Source of the DNA: Cordia subcordata | Lineage: Eukaryota; Streptophyta; Magnoliopsida; Boraginales; Cordiaceae | DNA: 64,000 bases | Direction of reading: 5' to 3' | Assembly (NCBI GenBank): GCA_028554755.1 | Contig: JAPTOF010000014.1 | Coordinates: forward strand, 9,362,001-9,426,000 | In this document: positions 24,899 to 36,999 of the stretch, in pieces | How positions within the stretch are numbered: position 1 is the first letter of the stretch | How the letters are laid out: each line of letters starts with the position of its first letter | Notes under the pieces: model-generated | What the model was told of the DNA's origin: nothing | Database searches by the model: none | What the model saw: the letters and a program-made list of their open reading frames with translations, nothing else | Made by a program: the position numbers and the translations under genes

Positions 24899-25948
24899 AT
24901 GGGCAAGGGAGGAGCACTAAGCGAGGGCGTGATCAAGAAGATCTTGCTGTCCTACACCTACGTCGCCATATGGATCTTCCTCTCCTTCACCGTGATCGTC
25001 TACAACAAGTACATCCTCGACCGGAAGCTCTACAACTGGCCTTACCCCATCTCCCTCACCATGATCCACATGGCTTTCTGCTCCTCCATTGCATACCTTC
25101 TCGTCCGCGTCTTTAAGGTTGTCGAACCCGTCACCATGTCCGCAGATCTCTACCTCAAATCCGTCGTCCCCATCGGCCTTCTCTACTCGCTCTCGCTGTG
25201 GCTTTCGAATTCCGCGTATATTTATCTCTCCGTGTCTTTCATCCAGATGCTCAAGGCTTTGATGCCCGTGGCGGTCTACAGTATCGGGGTGTTGTTCAAA
25301 AAAGAGGGGTTTAAATCGGACACCATGGCGAATATGGTCTCGATCTCGATTGGGGTTGCGATTGCGGCTTATGGGGAGGCCAAATTCGACAGCTGGGGTG
25401 TGATTCTGCAGCTGGGTGCGGTGGCTTTTGAGGCCACGAGGCTTGTCATGATCCAAATCTTGCTTACTTCCAAGGGTATTACTTTGAATCCCATTACTTC
25501 GCTTTACTATGTGGCTCCTTGCTGCTTGGTGTTCTTGTTTTTCCCTTGGGTGTTTGTTGAGTACCCTGTCTTGAGGGAGACTTCGACTTTCCGTTTCGAT
25601 TTCTTGGTTTTCGGCACAAATTCTTTATGTGCTTTCGCTCTCAATCTCGCCGTGTTCTTGCTCGTCGGGAAGACATCGGCGTTGACCATGAACGTCGCCG
25701 GAGTTGTTAAGGATTGGTTGTTGATCGCCTTCTCGTGGTCGGTCATTAAGGATACTGTCACGCCCATCAACTTGGTTGGGTATGGATTGGCTTTCTTGGG
25801 CGTGGCGTATTATAATCACTCCAAATTGCAGGCTCTTAAGGCTAAGGAAGCACAGAAGAAGGCGCAGCCGGATGAGGAGAGTGGCCGGTTGTTGGAGGAG
25901 AGGGAAGCTGGGGAGAACGGTCAGCGGAAGAATGAATCCCAAGGTTGA
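24899..25948 (+). CDS. Sugar-phosphate/phosphate translocator-like membrane protein, intronless
   Basis: A 349-residue protein of the triose-phosphate/nucleotide-sugar translocator (TPT) branch of the drug/metabolite transporters, very close to the Arabidopsis group containing At2g25520, At4g32390, At5g11230 and At5g25400, which is also intronless. It probably exchanges a phosphorylated sugar or nucleotide sugar across an endomembrane (Golgi/ER); the substrate of this subgroup is not settled. About ten hydrophobic segments are visible, the first at residues about 15-35. Conserved stretches include [28 protein letters not shown] and the C-terminal [11 protein letters not shown]. There is no plastid transit peptide. 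The hydrophilic tail ([10 protein letters not shown]..., ESGRLLEE) is acidic and lysine-rich and ends in ESQG. The frame is open further upstream to a GTG at 24821, but the first ATG is at 24899 and gives the family's MGKGGALS start. The coding part is noticeably more GC-rich than its flanks. Confidence 0.95.
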   Translation: MGKGGALSEGVIKKILLSYTYVAIWIFLSFTVIVYNKYILDRKLYNWPYPISLTMIHMAFCSSIAYLLVRVFKVVEPVTMSADLYLKSVVPIGLLYSLSLWLSNSAYIYLSVSFIQMLKALMPVAVYSIGVLFKKEGFKSDTMANMVSISIGVAIAAYGEAKFDSWGVILQLGAVAFEATRLVMIQILLTSKGITLNPITSLYYVAPCCLVFLFFPWVFVEYPVLRETSTFRFDFLVFGTNSLCAFALNLAVFLLVGKTSALTMNVAGVVKDWLLIAFSWSVIKDTVTPINLVGYGLAFLGVAYYNHSKLQALKAKEAQKKAQPDEESGRLLEEREAGENGQRKNESQG

Positions 25949-26380
25949 GTCTTGATTCGATTTGGATCAGATCTGATCCGATCCGGTCTGCATTGTGATG
26001 CCGTGTCGGATTTTTTATAGGAATCGAATGATGGAGAGCTAGTTTATATTGGACATCAGATGATAGATCATGGCTTAGCCTTTAATTTAATTTGGACTCA
26101 TGTGATCTTAGGAATTTCATATTATTTTGCCCATTTTATTTCTTATATTTCCTACTTTTATCCGAGATCGATGTTTATTGCTCATGTTACCGTGTATGTG
26201 ACTTGAGAATGACTTGAGGCGCTTTATTATAACTTTTTAATTTACTATATTTATTTATTTTCTGCTGTCCATTGTAGGGGAATGTCTATATCTATGTTGG
26301 GTCAATTGAATTGTGTTCCATTTCTTGTTGTTGCATATCATATGATAATGTATATATAGGCAATCCTTAATTTTAATTAA

Positions 26381-26749
26381 GGTTTATTTGTAATAATGCC
26401 GTAAAAAAGACATATTATTTCAAATGACTTATTTGGTTGGGTGTAAAACATATGAAGTCAGGTTGTAAGTTAGAGGGTATTGGGAAGGCTGCAGGGTGTA
26501 TTTTGCGTCGTTCATGGGCAGTGTTGTTTGTAGAAGTATGGTTGCTGCCGAACTATGATAATCTTAGTTGAGATTTATTGGTAATAATGTGGTAAGAAAG
26601 ACATTATTTCAAATATGACTTATCTGATCATGTCTAAAGCATATAAAGTCAGGTTGTATGTTAGAGGGCATTGAGAAGGCTGCAGGGTGTATAGCATCGT
26701 TCACATACAATATTGTTGGTATAAGTGTGGCTGCTGCAGAACTATGATT
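26381..26749. repeat. Diverged tandem direct repeat, two copies of about 180 bp
   Basis: Copy 1 is about 26381-26560 and copy 2 about 26571-26749, offset about 190 bp. Shared phrases include gaaggctgcagggtgta, agtcaggttgta and gaactatgat. It begins about 430 bp downstream of the translocator stop codon, so it may lie in or just beyond the 3' UTR. No coding capacity is seen. Confidence 0.75.
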
Positions 26750-27758
26750 GTTCGTGCGTGGTATGGAGGATCCTGTTTTCTCCATTTGTCGATATTCATA
26801 CTTTCAGCTTTCACCTCTCCAGGGCTTTTTTCAGCAATTAGAAATATGCATCTGCAAGTCAATGGCTTGTGGAGCTATATTCTTCATTTTTTACATTCGT
26901 TGGTTGTAAGTGGAATGGATGAAATTGCTCAGATAATTATAGCAAAATTTTCCGTTAGTTAACTCCTGAATTTTCTGCTTATATTTCTGTGGTGGATCAC
27001 GCTGGTTCTGCCTACAGACGTGAGTCTAGTGGTTTCCTCTGCCTCCTTATCCTGTGACACAAGTTTCTCTGCTTCTTTATTCTGTGACAGACCTTGATCC
27101 TTTTTTGCTTTTTCTTCTTGTTTCTGCTCACTGCTTCCATTTGAGTTTTCAGCAATAGTAATTTCTTTTCTGTTAATTTAGGAGATCTAAAATGTGCTGC
27201 CGCTATTGGTCTATAGTTTCTTGCTTGACAAAATTATAATTATGAATTTAACCTCCTAAGTTATCAAATGTAGAAACAGTAAGGAAATAGATTTGTCCTA
27301 TTCGAGACACAATGTATATGACTTAATAAAATTTGAGGATCGATAATGCATTATTGCATCATGTCCTTTAAATCTGTAGATCAGGTTGCTTAAGCAAAAC
27401 AGAGTTCAGTATATGTCAAATTAGTTACTACCACCAGGTCATGGAAAAGGATTGATGTTAATTTGTAAGATCTAAGTTCACTGACTTGGTTGAGATACGT
27501 AGATCGCTGGCATCAGATAGCAGATATCGTGTATTCTCTTGCATGGTGTGTGGCATGTTCACTGGCATTATAAGAACCAGGCTGCATTGAAATGTTTTGG
27601 ATTCAGGTTACAGATATTCTTCATTTGTTCATCATGGATATAACCTGTTTGGAATTTATGAAATTTTCCTGTTCTGATCTCTGCAGTCTATTATTTTTTC
27701 CCTTTTACATACAGAAATTTATATGTACAGCCTTCACTGAATATAGGCACTTGACTAA

Positions 27759-27877
27759 GAGCCTGTTTGGCTAGGCTTATTTGGGGCTTATAAGCTTCGG
27801 ATAGTGAAAAAACATGTGAGAGGGGTGCTTTTTCTAGGTGCTTATAGGCAGCAAAATAAGCAGAGCCAAACAAGCTC
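27759..27877. mobile_element. Harbinger/Tourist-type MITE family B, copy 1 (119 bp)
   Basis: Inverted ends gagcctgtttggct and agccaaacaagctc are flanked on both sides by TAA (27756-27758 and 27878-27880), the 3-bp duplication of PIF/Harbinger elements. Two further copies of exactly the same length lie at 35833 and 43932. The conserved interior phrases include aacatgtgag and ggcttataag. Confidence 0.8.
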
Positions 27878-29187
27878 TAAGTATTCATGTATCTGTGCGT
27901 GCGTTTTGTATATGCACCAACCCGTGCACGATGTCCTGTTGTCTTTGGTGAAATGAGATGCACTGAATCACTTGGTTATCTCTATTCACTACTTCCTTCG
28001 CCATCTTTTCCGGTGAGATATAGATCATGCGGAGTTGATGGAACACCACTCTTTGCATGGAATGATAGGAAAATGAAATGTTTCTTGTACTGTATGTTTG
28101 ATAAGAATGAATCAGCACTCTTTCCTCCTGCAGTCTTTTCTGTTAGCTTTAAAAGGAAAGGAAAGGATGTGGATGGATTGGGAAATCCCTCTCCTTGTTT
28201 AAGTTATATTTTAGGAGTGAATATATCCTTTCCTGAGTATGATTTTACAATACTCTCGATTTGGGATTTTTTTTTTGGAGTGAAAGGAAAAGTTAACTTG
28301 TGAAAAGTCTTTTTCGTCCCTACCTTCCATTGGGTTATGAAAATGAAAAAGATATTCGAGTAATTTTTCATTTGAAATTATTATTTCCTTTCTTTCCCTT
28401 CTCTGATCCGAACAAAAAATCATAAAATCTTTTCTTTTTCCTCAACCTACTTGCGTTTTTGCAGTCCAAACAAGAAAAACCTCTTTCCTTCCGCTTTTCT
28501 TTTATCTTTTTCTCCTCAACTCGCTTTACTTTACTTTCTCTTGTGCAATCCAAACACGTAGTATGTGTTTGTGTGTGCGCGTTCGCATGCACAGGTGTGT
28601 CCTTTGGTGGGCTCTTGTAGCTATTATTATGCCAAACTCTCTAAGTTTTCGGTTAGAGGTTTGGAGGAGGAGAGAGGGGTTGGGGCGTTTGTACGTAGGT
28701 TGGAGGAAGAAGGAGAAAAAGGGGTTTGGGTGGGGTCGGGGGGTGTCTACTGCTGTAGATCATGCTGAAGCCTGAAACTATATTCTGCATCATGAAGGCA
28801 GGCTGAAGAACTGATCGCTAGTTTTTGCTTATAGCCGTTGTTTGTCATACTTCTGAGTCCAATCTGGCAGCTAAATTTGATGGTCCCATTATATCTATTG
28901 TGGCCTTTTTTGATTGAGCTTTATCCCCCTCATGAATGATAATGTTGCACTAGCTACCCCCCTTGGATGTGCATCATTAATGTTGCATAAAGTTGCCTCC
29001 ATGTTTATTATCTTCACATACTATAAATCCTACCCACTGCGGCTGCATTTAGTTTCCACGACCCAAGTTGTCACCATACCATCCATTTTCTAGTACTTCT
29101 ACAATTGGGTTTCAATTGCTTTTGCTAGAGTGATGGTCAAGATAGCAGCTGAAGAGTCTGGGCACTTCCAATATATGCACAAGAATT

Positions 29188-29335
29188 AGGGATTGTTTGG
29201 ATTGATTTTTTTATATATAACTTTTGAAAGAAATGTTTTAGTGGTAAGCTAAAATCTTTTACTCCCGGATAAAGCTAAAGTGAACTTTTCTCAGAATTCA
29301 ACTTTTTTAGAACACTAAGCCAAATGCTTATTGCA
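29188..29335. mobile_element. T/A-rich MITE family A, degenerate copy
   Basis: The left end gggattgtttggattgatt matches the family; the right end is blurred at ctaagccaaatgctta. Confidence 0.4.
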
Positions 29336-29904
29336 AAGGGAATGTGTCAGGGGAAAAAGAAAATACTTTTTCATAAAAAATCGAAAAGAGGGGGCGCTTA
29401 GCCTAGAAAATTGGAATGATAGGGGAAGATTGCCATGCTCCTTGCATGAGAATGTGACATTTGAATCTTTTATAATGTTAAGTAGTAAGTTAGATATCGA
29501 GGATGATACACAAATACCACACCAAAATTTTAAAAATGACCATGAAATTTCCCCCCTTTGGTTTGTATCAAACTTTAGACTATTTTCAATTACAGCATCA
29601 CAATTGAACAAAAGAAGAATGACAGGAAAAGTAGTAGATTTACATTTTGAGTACTTCATTGGCTCGTTAGATGTCCAAGCTATTAGAAGTAAATGAGCAC
29701 ACCTAATATTTGGGCCTCTCTAAACTAGAGTGATTGTATAAGTTTGCTAGGTTTTTAATGTAGTTTAGGCCTTAGAATTTGATGCAAAAGTTTACTCAGA
29801 AGCTCATTAATGTGCGCTTAGGCTATATCCCGGCCTACCCAGTATTTAACACTGATCGGACATCTAATATTGTTTAGCCAATTCTTTAATCCCACACATC
29901 TATG

Positions 29905-29950
29905 GAAAAAAAAAAAAAAAGGAAAGAAAGAAAGAAAGAAAGAAAGAAAG
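29905..29950. repeat. Poly-A followed by GAAA tetranucleotide microsatellite
   Basis: A run of A is followed by about seven GAAA units. It could be the tail of an inserted retroposon, but I see no body upstream that I can name. Confidence 0.7.
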
Positions 29951-30410
29951 TTCACATTGAGAGTACAGTAAAAGTAGACTAATTTTACAATTTTTCTTTT
30001 ATGATGTTGAATTCACCAATTTGGGTCTATTCTAAAGTTATAAATCTCGTGGTGTAATTGCACTTTCCAGCAAATGTTTCAAATCAATCAAAGGTCAAGT
30101 AATATTTTGATAGAAAGGCGCATATTCAAATTTGGAACTTTTGATCACAATAAGTTGCCATCCAGCTATCCTATCCGACCTTTGGAGTCCTAAAGTTTAC
30201 TGTTTACTATGTGTTGAGTAATTAATTTGTTACTATCATAATACTTTTGAGGTTTGGTTATAGGCCATCAACAATAACAAATAGAATCATAAAATTCATA
30301 TAATTGATCTCAACTAATAAATTAAGAATTAATTTAATTTGATTTCATTTTCCAACATTTGTTTATAGACAATCTCATTATTGAAAATCAGATATATGAC
30401 AAAAAAGAGT

Positions 30411-31281
30411 TTTTTGCTTATAGACCCTTAAATTCACGAATTTACAATTGAAACCCCCCGTATTTTTTTTCCAAAACTTGCATGTTTGGTCCCTTCGTTA
30501 CAACTTTCATCCATTTTGATAGCGAGTGTCTAACACGCACGAAAAATGAGAATGACATTGTTTTTGCCCTAAATTGCACATACACCCCTTGTGTTTTTTC
30601 CAAAATTTATACCCCTGTGTTTTTTTATTCATCACATTTCAAAAAATTAAAATCAAAATCACCACCCCCACCTCGCCACCCCCTTCTTCACCGCACCCTA
30701 TCTCCAATAACGAATCAAGAAAAGAATTCGATTTAGTTTGAGTTTTTGCAGCAATAAATGATCTACTTGATAGTTTCAAGACTTTTGCTTTTCGATTTGA
30801 AAAGGAAAAAAAAGCGTCAGATAAAGATAAAATTAATTAATTAACTAATTGCGGTGATTGTAATGGTGGTGGTTGTGGTCGCGGTGATGGTGATGGTGAC
30901 GATGGTGGTTGGGAGAAGGTGGCGACGGGGGTTGAGAGGTCGTATGTATTGGTAAGGGGTGGGTGGTGTGGCGGGGGGCGGGGGACAGGGGATTTTGGGT
31001 GGTGGGAATGGCGAGGCTGGGGTTTGGGTTGGGTATTTTCTTTTTTCTTTTTTTAACTTTATTTTTTATTTTTAAATAAAATAAGGGCAAAATAGACATT
31101 TTATTAAATAAGATGAGGGCAAAAAGGGCATTTTCTAAAATTCGTTTATGAATTAACGGAAAAACTAATAGAGAAGCAAGTGTGCAAGTTTTGGAAAAAC
31201 AGAGGGGGTTTCAATTATAGTTTCATGAATTTAGGAACTAACAGTATAATTAGACCTAAATACAAGGGTCTATAAAAAAAT
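30411..31281. mobile_element. Mutator-like TIR element with C-rich left and G-rich right core
   Basis: The ends are inverted: left cttatagacccttaaattc, right (other strand) ttatagacccttgtattta, continuing into attgaaacccccc on both sides. The core holds C-rich sequence at 30658-30712 and a strongly G-rich stretch at 30857-31035. It shares end logic and the internal phrase 'gggcaaaatagacattttatt' with the element at 47462-48300, so the two are probably related. A target duplication is not clear because the flanks are A-runs. Confidence 0.55.
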
Positions 31282-33152
31282 GCCAAAAAAAAAAGTATCA
31301 TTACCACTCTCCATTTATATAGTTTCTATTCTTCCTTCTCCCTAGGGAGCAGCATATAGTTTTCTATAACTTTTTCTTTCCCCCCCTCCCCCCTTTTTGA
31401 GGATTGTGGGTCTCTGTTACTTTAAAGGTCTCTATTGTATTTTCTTTAATTTTGAAGTTCCAGAGTTTTTGTTTATTTGGTGAACATCTTATCCAAGTAT
31501 TTCTAATTTTTTTTTCAGTAAACAATAACACTTATTAAGATAAACAATTAGCCAATTTCAGAAGGAGAATGGTCTAGAACTATGATAGTCAACAAAGAAT
31601 AAGGAGGATAGGAAACCCAATTAGTGGCTAACTCACTATTCCTTATAGCCTTAGAAATTAAATATACCACAGAAAACACAGACCTACTAGTCTAAGACAA
31701 ACTATGATTTGAAAGCAAAGTAAAAAAAAATTCTAAGTTCTTGCATCAAATCAACAATACACAACCTTGCCAATCTCAGACACACCATGGAAGACCTCTA
31801 ATACATTACATTCCAACATCACCCCTGAGGCATCATGCTTTAGGGTCTTCGCTAAAGAGAGAAACCACCATAGCACTCACCACGATCCAAACAACACACT
31901 GGCAAAGCAACCCAAATGTTTCTAATGAAAAAGATAAAATTAGGCACTAATTTTGCAAGTAATCATTGTTCAAGAATCAAGATACAACCAACTTCAAGAA
32001 ATGCATATTATAGATTAATTTTGATTTTCAAATTAAAGTCACAGATTCCTCTAGCTCATCAGTGTTTTTCTCAATGCAAAAATTGAAATTATAATATTAT
32101 TTATATGTCACATCTTATTGTACCTAACATAGGTCACATTCACGACATAAGATCGAAAGATTTAAACCTTCTTCTTCAAAACATAAATAGACGTGGCCAA
32201 AAACATATCAAGATCAGTCCATATACACACACTTACAATGTTTGTTGAAACTATTAAGATGGAGGGGCTATAAAAGGATCTTAAGCGTTACAGAAAAATT
32301 CAATAATAATGTAGTATTCATATATTTATTGTAAGATAATTTAAATTATTTGTTATTATTAAATATCTTTAATAACACTATAATGATGCAGGAGGGATAG
32401 AAAATAACATTTTCACTCATAAGACACTCCTACATTGTCGAAGAATCCCAAATATACACCACTTTCCAAGTGTGATAGCAGAGAACAAAGTGAATTTTTG
32501 CGGGGGCAACCCATATTCTCTTGCATCCAGTACCCTTTAAAACTTTGTTCCACCATTAAAGGAGAAGAAAAAGAGATGCAAACCAAAAAGAAAACTCATA
32601 CCTTTCCCGCGTTTCACCCAAGGATGCACCGTCGTCTCGTGCTACCACCCAAAAACATCAACGAAAAAATTAGTCTCACAGAAAAAATGCGCCATTAATT
32701 GTGGTGGGACCAGCAACAATTTTTCATGCCTTTTTCCTCAGGGTTTTTTTTCACTGCGAACTAGCTTATCACTTCCGGGTGACTATTAGAGAATCTAATA
32801 CCGCCACGCTCATTAAGTCACGCGCCTGACTTGAAACATCTCGGCCATATGATAGCAGGCTCTAATGCCACAAGGATGTTCGAGCAAAAAGAGTTAAAGT
32901 TGGACACATCTCATAACTGAGGTTCCATTATAATCCCCTTTTTCGAGTGAGTGTTTTTGATTTATTTAGCACTCTATATAGGAACTGTGCTGGGAGATCA
33001 AAGTTTGCCAAATAGTGATAGGACTTAACTAGTTGATTTGGTTGTTGGGCACCAACTTGATTTCTCTTATGTGGCGATTGATATATTAGAATGAATTTAA
33101 ACAGGAATAGAATGAGCTTGGAAATGGAATAGGTTTGGGAATAAGTATACCA

Positions 33153-34195
33153 CGATTGGTATGTTTTAGGAATGGCTATACTGATTCCAAACCCATAACT
33201 GGTAACTAATATTCTAAAATAGTATTAGTAAATGATTTATATAAAATGACAGGAGTACCCTTGTTTTATTATGTGCATGTTAATAATAATAATGATGATG
33301 ATGATGATAAAATTATTAAAATATAATAATAAATTACTAAAATACGAGTAATACCACTAATAAAAAATTATTAAAATACTAACATTTTACATTGGATATT
33401 AATAAATGCTAATAACCTTAATTAAAAATAATAATAACAATAACAATAGTACTATGAATGAAAAGAAAAATTTGCATTTTGAGCACTGTTACAAGACTCA
33501 ACCATTGGAGCATTAAATGATGCCATACTTCAAATCAAGTATCTTACTTTTATAAAACTAGCATTTTGCATCAAATCTTTTGCATGAGTAACTTAAATTT
33601 TCAATAGTACATATTAAAATTAGTCAGTCTAATTCTTATTCAATCCTTCTAATAAGCAAAATTTTCATTTGACGATATAATTATTTCAAGATAAGATAGA
33701 CTTATCAATTTAACACAAGATTCATTAAAAAGTAAACAATTTCTTACACTGAAAAAATAATTTTTCAAATAAGTTCATATTTTATTTCAAATAACTGAAA
33801 ATAAAATTTAATGCTAAAACTGAAAAAATAAGCTTTGTTTCCTAAGAAAACAAAATTAATCATTCATTTTGATATAGGGTTTGTAAATCAAATGAAGATG
33901 ATGTACATAAAAGGTTATTATTAAAATATTTTAAGTGGTTGAAAGGATTGTTTTGTCTAAATGAAAAAAAAAAAGATCATTGCTACATACATGGGAATAG
34001 CCATTTCCATGAGTCTCATCAGGAATAGGCATTCTCATATATATGAATCTCATCAGAAATGGGCATTCCCATGTCCATGAGAATATGGTTCCCTAGGGAA
34101 TGAGATTCTCAATCCATTACCACGTACCAATGATAAGATTTAAATTAAACTCATGAATCTCGTTACATTCCAAACACACTACCCCATACCAATTA
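33153..34195. mobile_element. Possible hAT-like non-autonomous element
   Basis: The left end includes gattggtatgttttaggaat and the right end, on the other strand, aattggtatggggtag followed by gtttggaatg. Related ggaatgggcattcc-like phrases recur near 34000-34110. Boundaries are approximate and no target duplication was found. Confidence 0.4.
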
Positions 34196-35832
34196 CCATT
34201 GTAAAAAAAAAAAAAAAAAAAAGAGAGAGAGAGAATGTTAGGCTCCAGTCCCTAAAAAATGTGTTTTTCATTTTTTTTGGTACTTAGTGACGTCAAAAAA
34301 TTAATTAAAATATTTTCAATAACAACAAATTTCAATTAAAATAGGAAGAATATTTCAACATATTTTTTTACAGTAAATAAATAGAGACTTAATGAATTTT
34401 TATTAAAAAAAAAAAGATGGCAAAATAAATTAAGAAAAATTTTGAGATAATCACTTGAAAACAAGAGAGCGAAATTAATTAATGATGGTGGCATTTTCTT
34501 TTTCAATGCAGATGTACCTTCCTAGCTAAAGCCAATTGCATTCAAGGATTTTTTAAGTGTATTAGCAGCTCAATTATGATGCTACAACATCATTATTAAA
34601 GATGATGCTGAGTTTATATCCAAAATTGTGAAATTCATTAAATAAGACAATAAGATTGTCAAATCCAGCAATTAATTGGTCGGCTAAAAAGATTAATTTG
34701 TAGCAGGCTCCATCCTTCTTTTTTTTTTTGTCGGAAATTTGTTGTTATTGAAAATATTTTAATTAATATAGTTATATTATCCTCTTTAAAATTGTCCAAT
34801 CCAATAATTAATTGGTCGGCTGAAAAATGTCTAGCAGGCTCCATCCCTCTTGAAGTCTTGATAGGATATCAAGTATTTTTTGAGGTTTAGCTCATCTATT
34901 ATATCAGGACTTTGTACCTATAGTTATAGGCTAATATTTGTTTTTCTCTATATTTATTTTTTCCAAGTTTAAAAGAAAAGTCCAACTGAAAAAAAAAAAG
35001 AAAAAAAGACAAACAAAAAGAAGTTTGACTCAGCTTTGAAATTGACAATTATGATTATATACATTTAAAGTACTTCCAAGTTATTTGACATATTTGGCAC
35101 TAAAAAACGAAGTACTTATTTACGTTTTTATAAATACTACTTATATTTATTTTGGAAAAATTTATCTCTTGATTTAGGTTTTAGGTTCTTAAAAAAAAAA
35201 TTTTAATTCAAGTAAATTTGTCCAAAATATTTACAGAGAAAATCATATTGATAATAATTTTGGATTTAAAAACATTAAAAACTGATTTATAAACATCATA
35301 TGCTTGTAAACGTTTCTGAGACTAATTTAAACACCATCACTAATCAATTCAACACTGAGAGTATATGTAAGGCCACCACACATCCCTTAACCTAACAAAT
35401 CCACTAGCTGATTATAATTTTCCCATTAAATAAGTACATAAGAATACAACAAATGGTCCCTCAAGTTTAATAGAAGTGTGGATTTTTTCAAAAGTAACAT
35501 ACTTGTCTTCCAATGTTTGTAAAAAGTGTGACTTAATTCTTATCGTTTTTGTCATATTCCTTCTGAATTCCCAATGACTACAAAAGCGTTGCTGTTTACA
35601 CCAATTAACGATTATATGCTAGTCATACGACCATCTTTTAAGGGTCAAAACAAGAATAAAATTAACGTTTTTTCTATAAATATTGAGAAATAAATAAATC
35701 ATTTTGAAACTAATAAAGACCCAATTAAGTCACTCCAAAACAAATATAAACATTAAGGACTACTTTTGATATTTTACCCAAGACGTGCTTATAAGTATTT
35801 GTGGCGGTGAGACTAAAGGGTGTTTGGCTTAA

Positions 35833-35951
35833 GAGCCAATTCGGCTAAGCTTATGTAGGGCTTGTAATTTGTAAATAGTAAAAAACATGTGAGGGGGTAT
35901 TTTTTTTTTAGATGCTTATAAATAACAAAATAAGCTGAGCCAAACAGGCTC
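35833..35951. mobile_element. Harbinger/Tourist-type MITE family B, copy 2 (119 bp)
   Basis: It is flanked by TAA at 35830-35832 and 35952-35954. The right end agccaaacaggctc is intact; the left end gagccaattcggct has drifted. The interior shares aacatgtgaggggg with the other copies. It sits at the left edge of a larger region (to about 36352, ending ggccaaacgggctc) that may be an older element of a related family. Confidence 0.75.
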
Positions 35952-36732
35952 TAAGCTTATAAGCTGAAAATAATAATTGACATATTTGGTTAAGTTGCTT
36001 ATAAGCACTTTTCATCAACTTATAAGCTTAAAAAGAAGCTAGGGGTAGCAGTTTGTTTTCTAACAGCTTATAAACACCTTTGGTTGAATTTGTAAAAAGA
36101 CAATATTACCCTTTAAATTTAAAATAGTTTTATCACATTAATTAATGATATATCTTTTTTAGTCATTTTAATTATTATTATTATTTATAAGTACTTAATT
36201 ATCAAATATGTCAATAATTCATAAATACATATTATCTAAATACATCTCTATTTATTTATTACTTACTTATAAATAACTTTCTATTTATTTGTTACTTGTT
36301 TATAAGCATTAGCTGTCCATAAATACTTAAAAAAAAAGTTGGCCAAACGGGCTCCTTTTTTTGTCCAACCATAAGAGCCGCGCGTGGGGAAGCATAGAAA
36401 CTAATCAGACTAATGATACCTCATTACAATTACAATACTCTCCTCTTTGTCTTGATTACTTTCACTTAAGTCACCAGTCACCACCACCCACTAAACAACA
36501 TCATGTTGGTAAGCAGCCACCAAACAACAACAACACCATACTTAATTCAATTCACACATCATTACCCTTTTATATCTTTTCTACACACAGCCATCATAAC
36601 ATCAGTCAGCCTACTATTTGCATACGCCTTATCAAATTCATAATATTCTCATTAAACTAATCTATATGATAAGTGAAAAAGAAAAAGCACTTTCACATGA
36701 TAAAATATTCTCTATTTCTTTAGTTAAACATT

Positions 36733-36740
36733 TATAAAAA
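36733..36740 (+). promoter_or_regulatory. Possible TATA box of the GT14 gene
   Basis: TATAAAAA lies 267 bp before the ATG at 37000. Transcription would begin near 36765, giving a leader of about 235 nt rich in A and C. Confidence 0.45.
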
Positions 36741-36999
36741 TCACTATTTCCACACACAAACAGTGAAACATCAGATTCCATTATCAATCACCTGACTTGC
36801 AAAGCTTTACAAAACCAACACAAACCGAAAAATTTTTCCTAATTTCACACACACGCACCTGTCCAAAACTCAAAAGGATCTATCAGACAACACAGTAAAA
36901 CATACAAAGACCAAAGTACCGCTAGTGTTCAAGACAAGTTTCTATGTGAAACAACAATAAAGTAATCAAGAACCCAAGCTTTCTTGAAGCTACTGGAAA

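Larger units (their letters stand above)
25949..36730. other. Intergenic region with transposon fragments, no gene recognised
   Basis: Short open frames near 26687-26962, 27887-28303, 28563-28775 and 29331-29696 were examined; none shows a known domain and all lie in skewed or repeat-rich sequence. The first few hundred bases are presumably the translocator 3' UTR. About 28120-28560 is purine/pyrimidine-skewed and ends in a gcaatccaaacacg-like terminus, so it is probably another MITE. Bounded elements are listed separately. Confidence 0.55.

Noticed and set aside
24917..25456. 179-codon antisense frame in the translocator gene
   Set aside because: It is the shadow of a GC-rich coding region; the His/Asp-rich composition is typical of antisense reading.
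27887..28303. 138-codon open frame, cysteine- and phenylalanine-rich
   Set aside because: No family similarity, it directly follows a MITE, and its end runs into poly-T. Likely chance.
29331..29696. 121-codon open frame on the plus strand
   Set aside because: It overlaps the right end of a T/A-rich MITE, has no recognisable domain, and an open frame of similar length lies on the opposite strand.
30845..31099. His/Pro-rich 84-codon minus-strand frame
   Set aside because: It is translated simple sequence inside the G-rich core of a transposon, not a protein.
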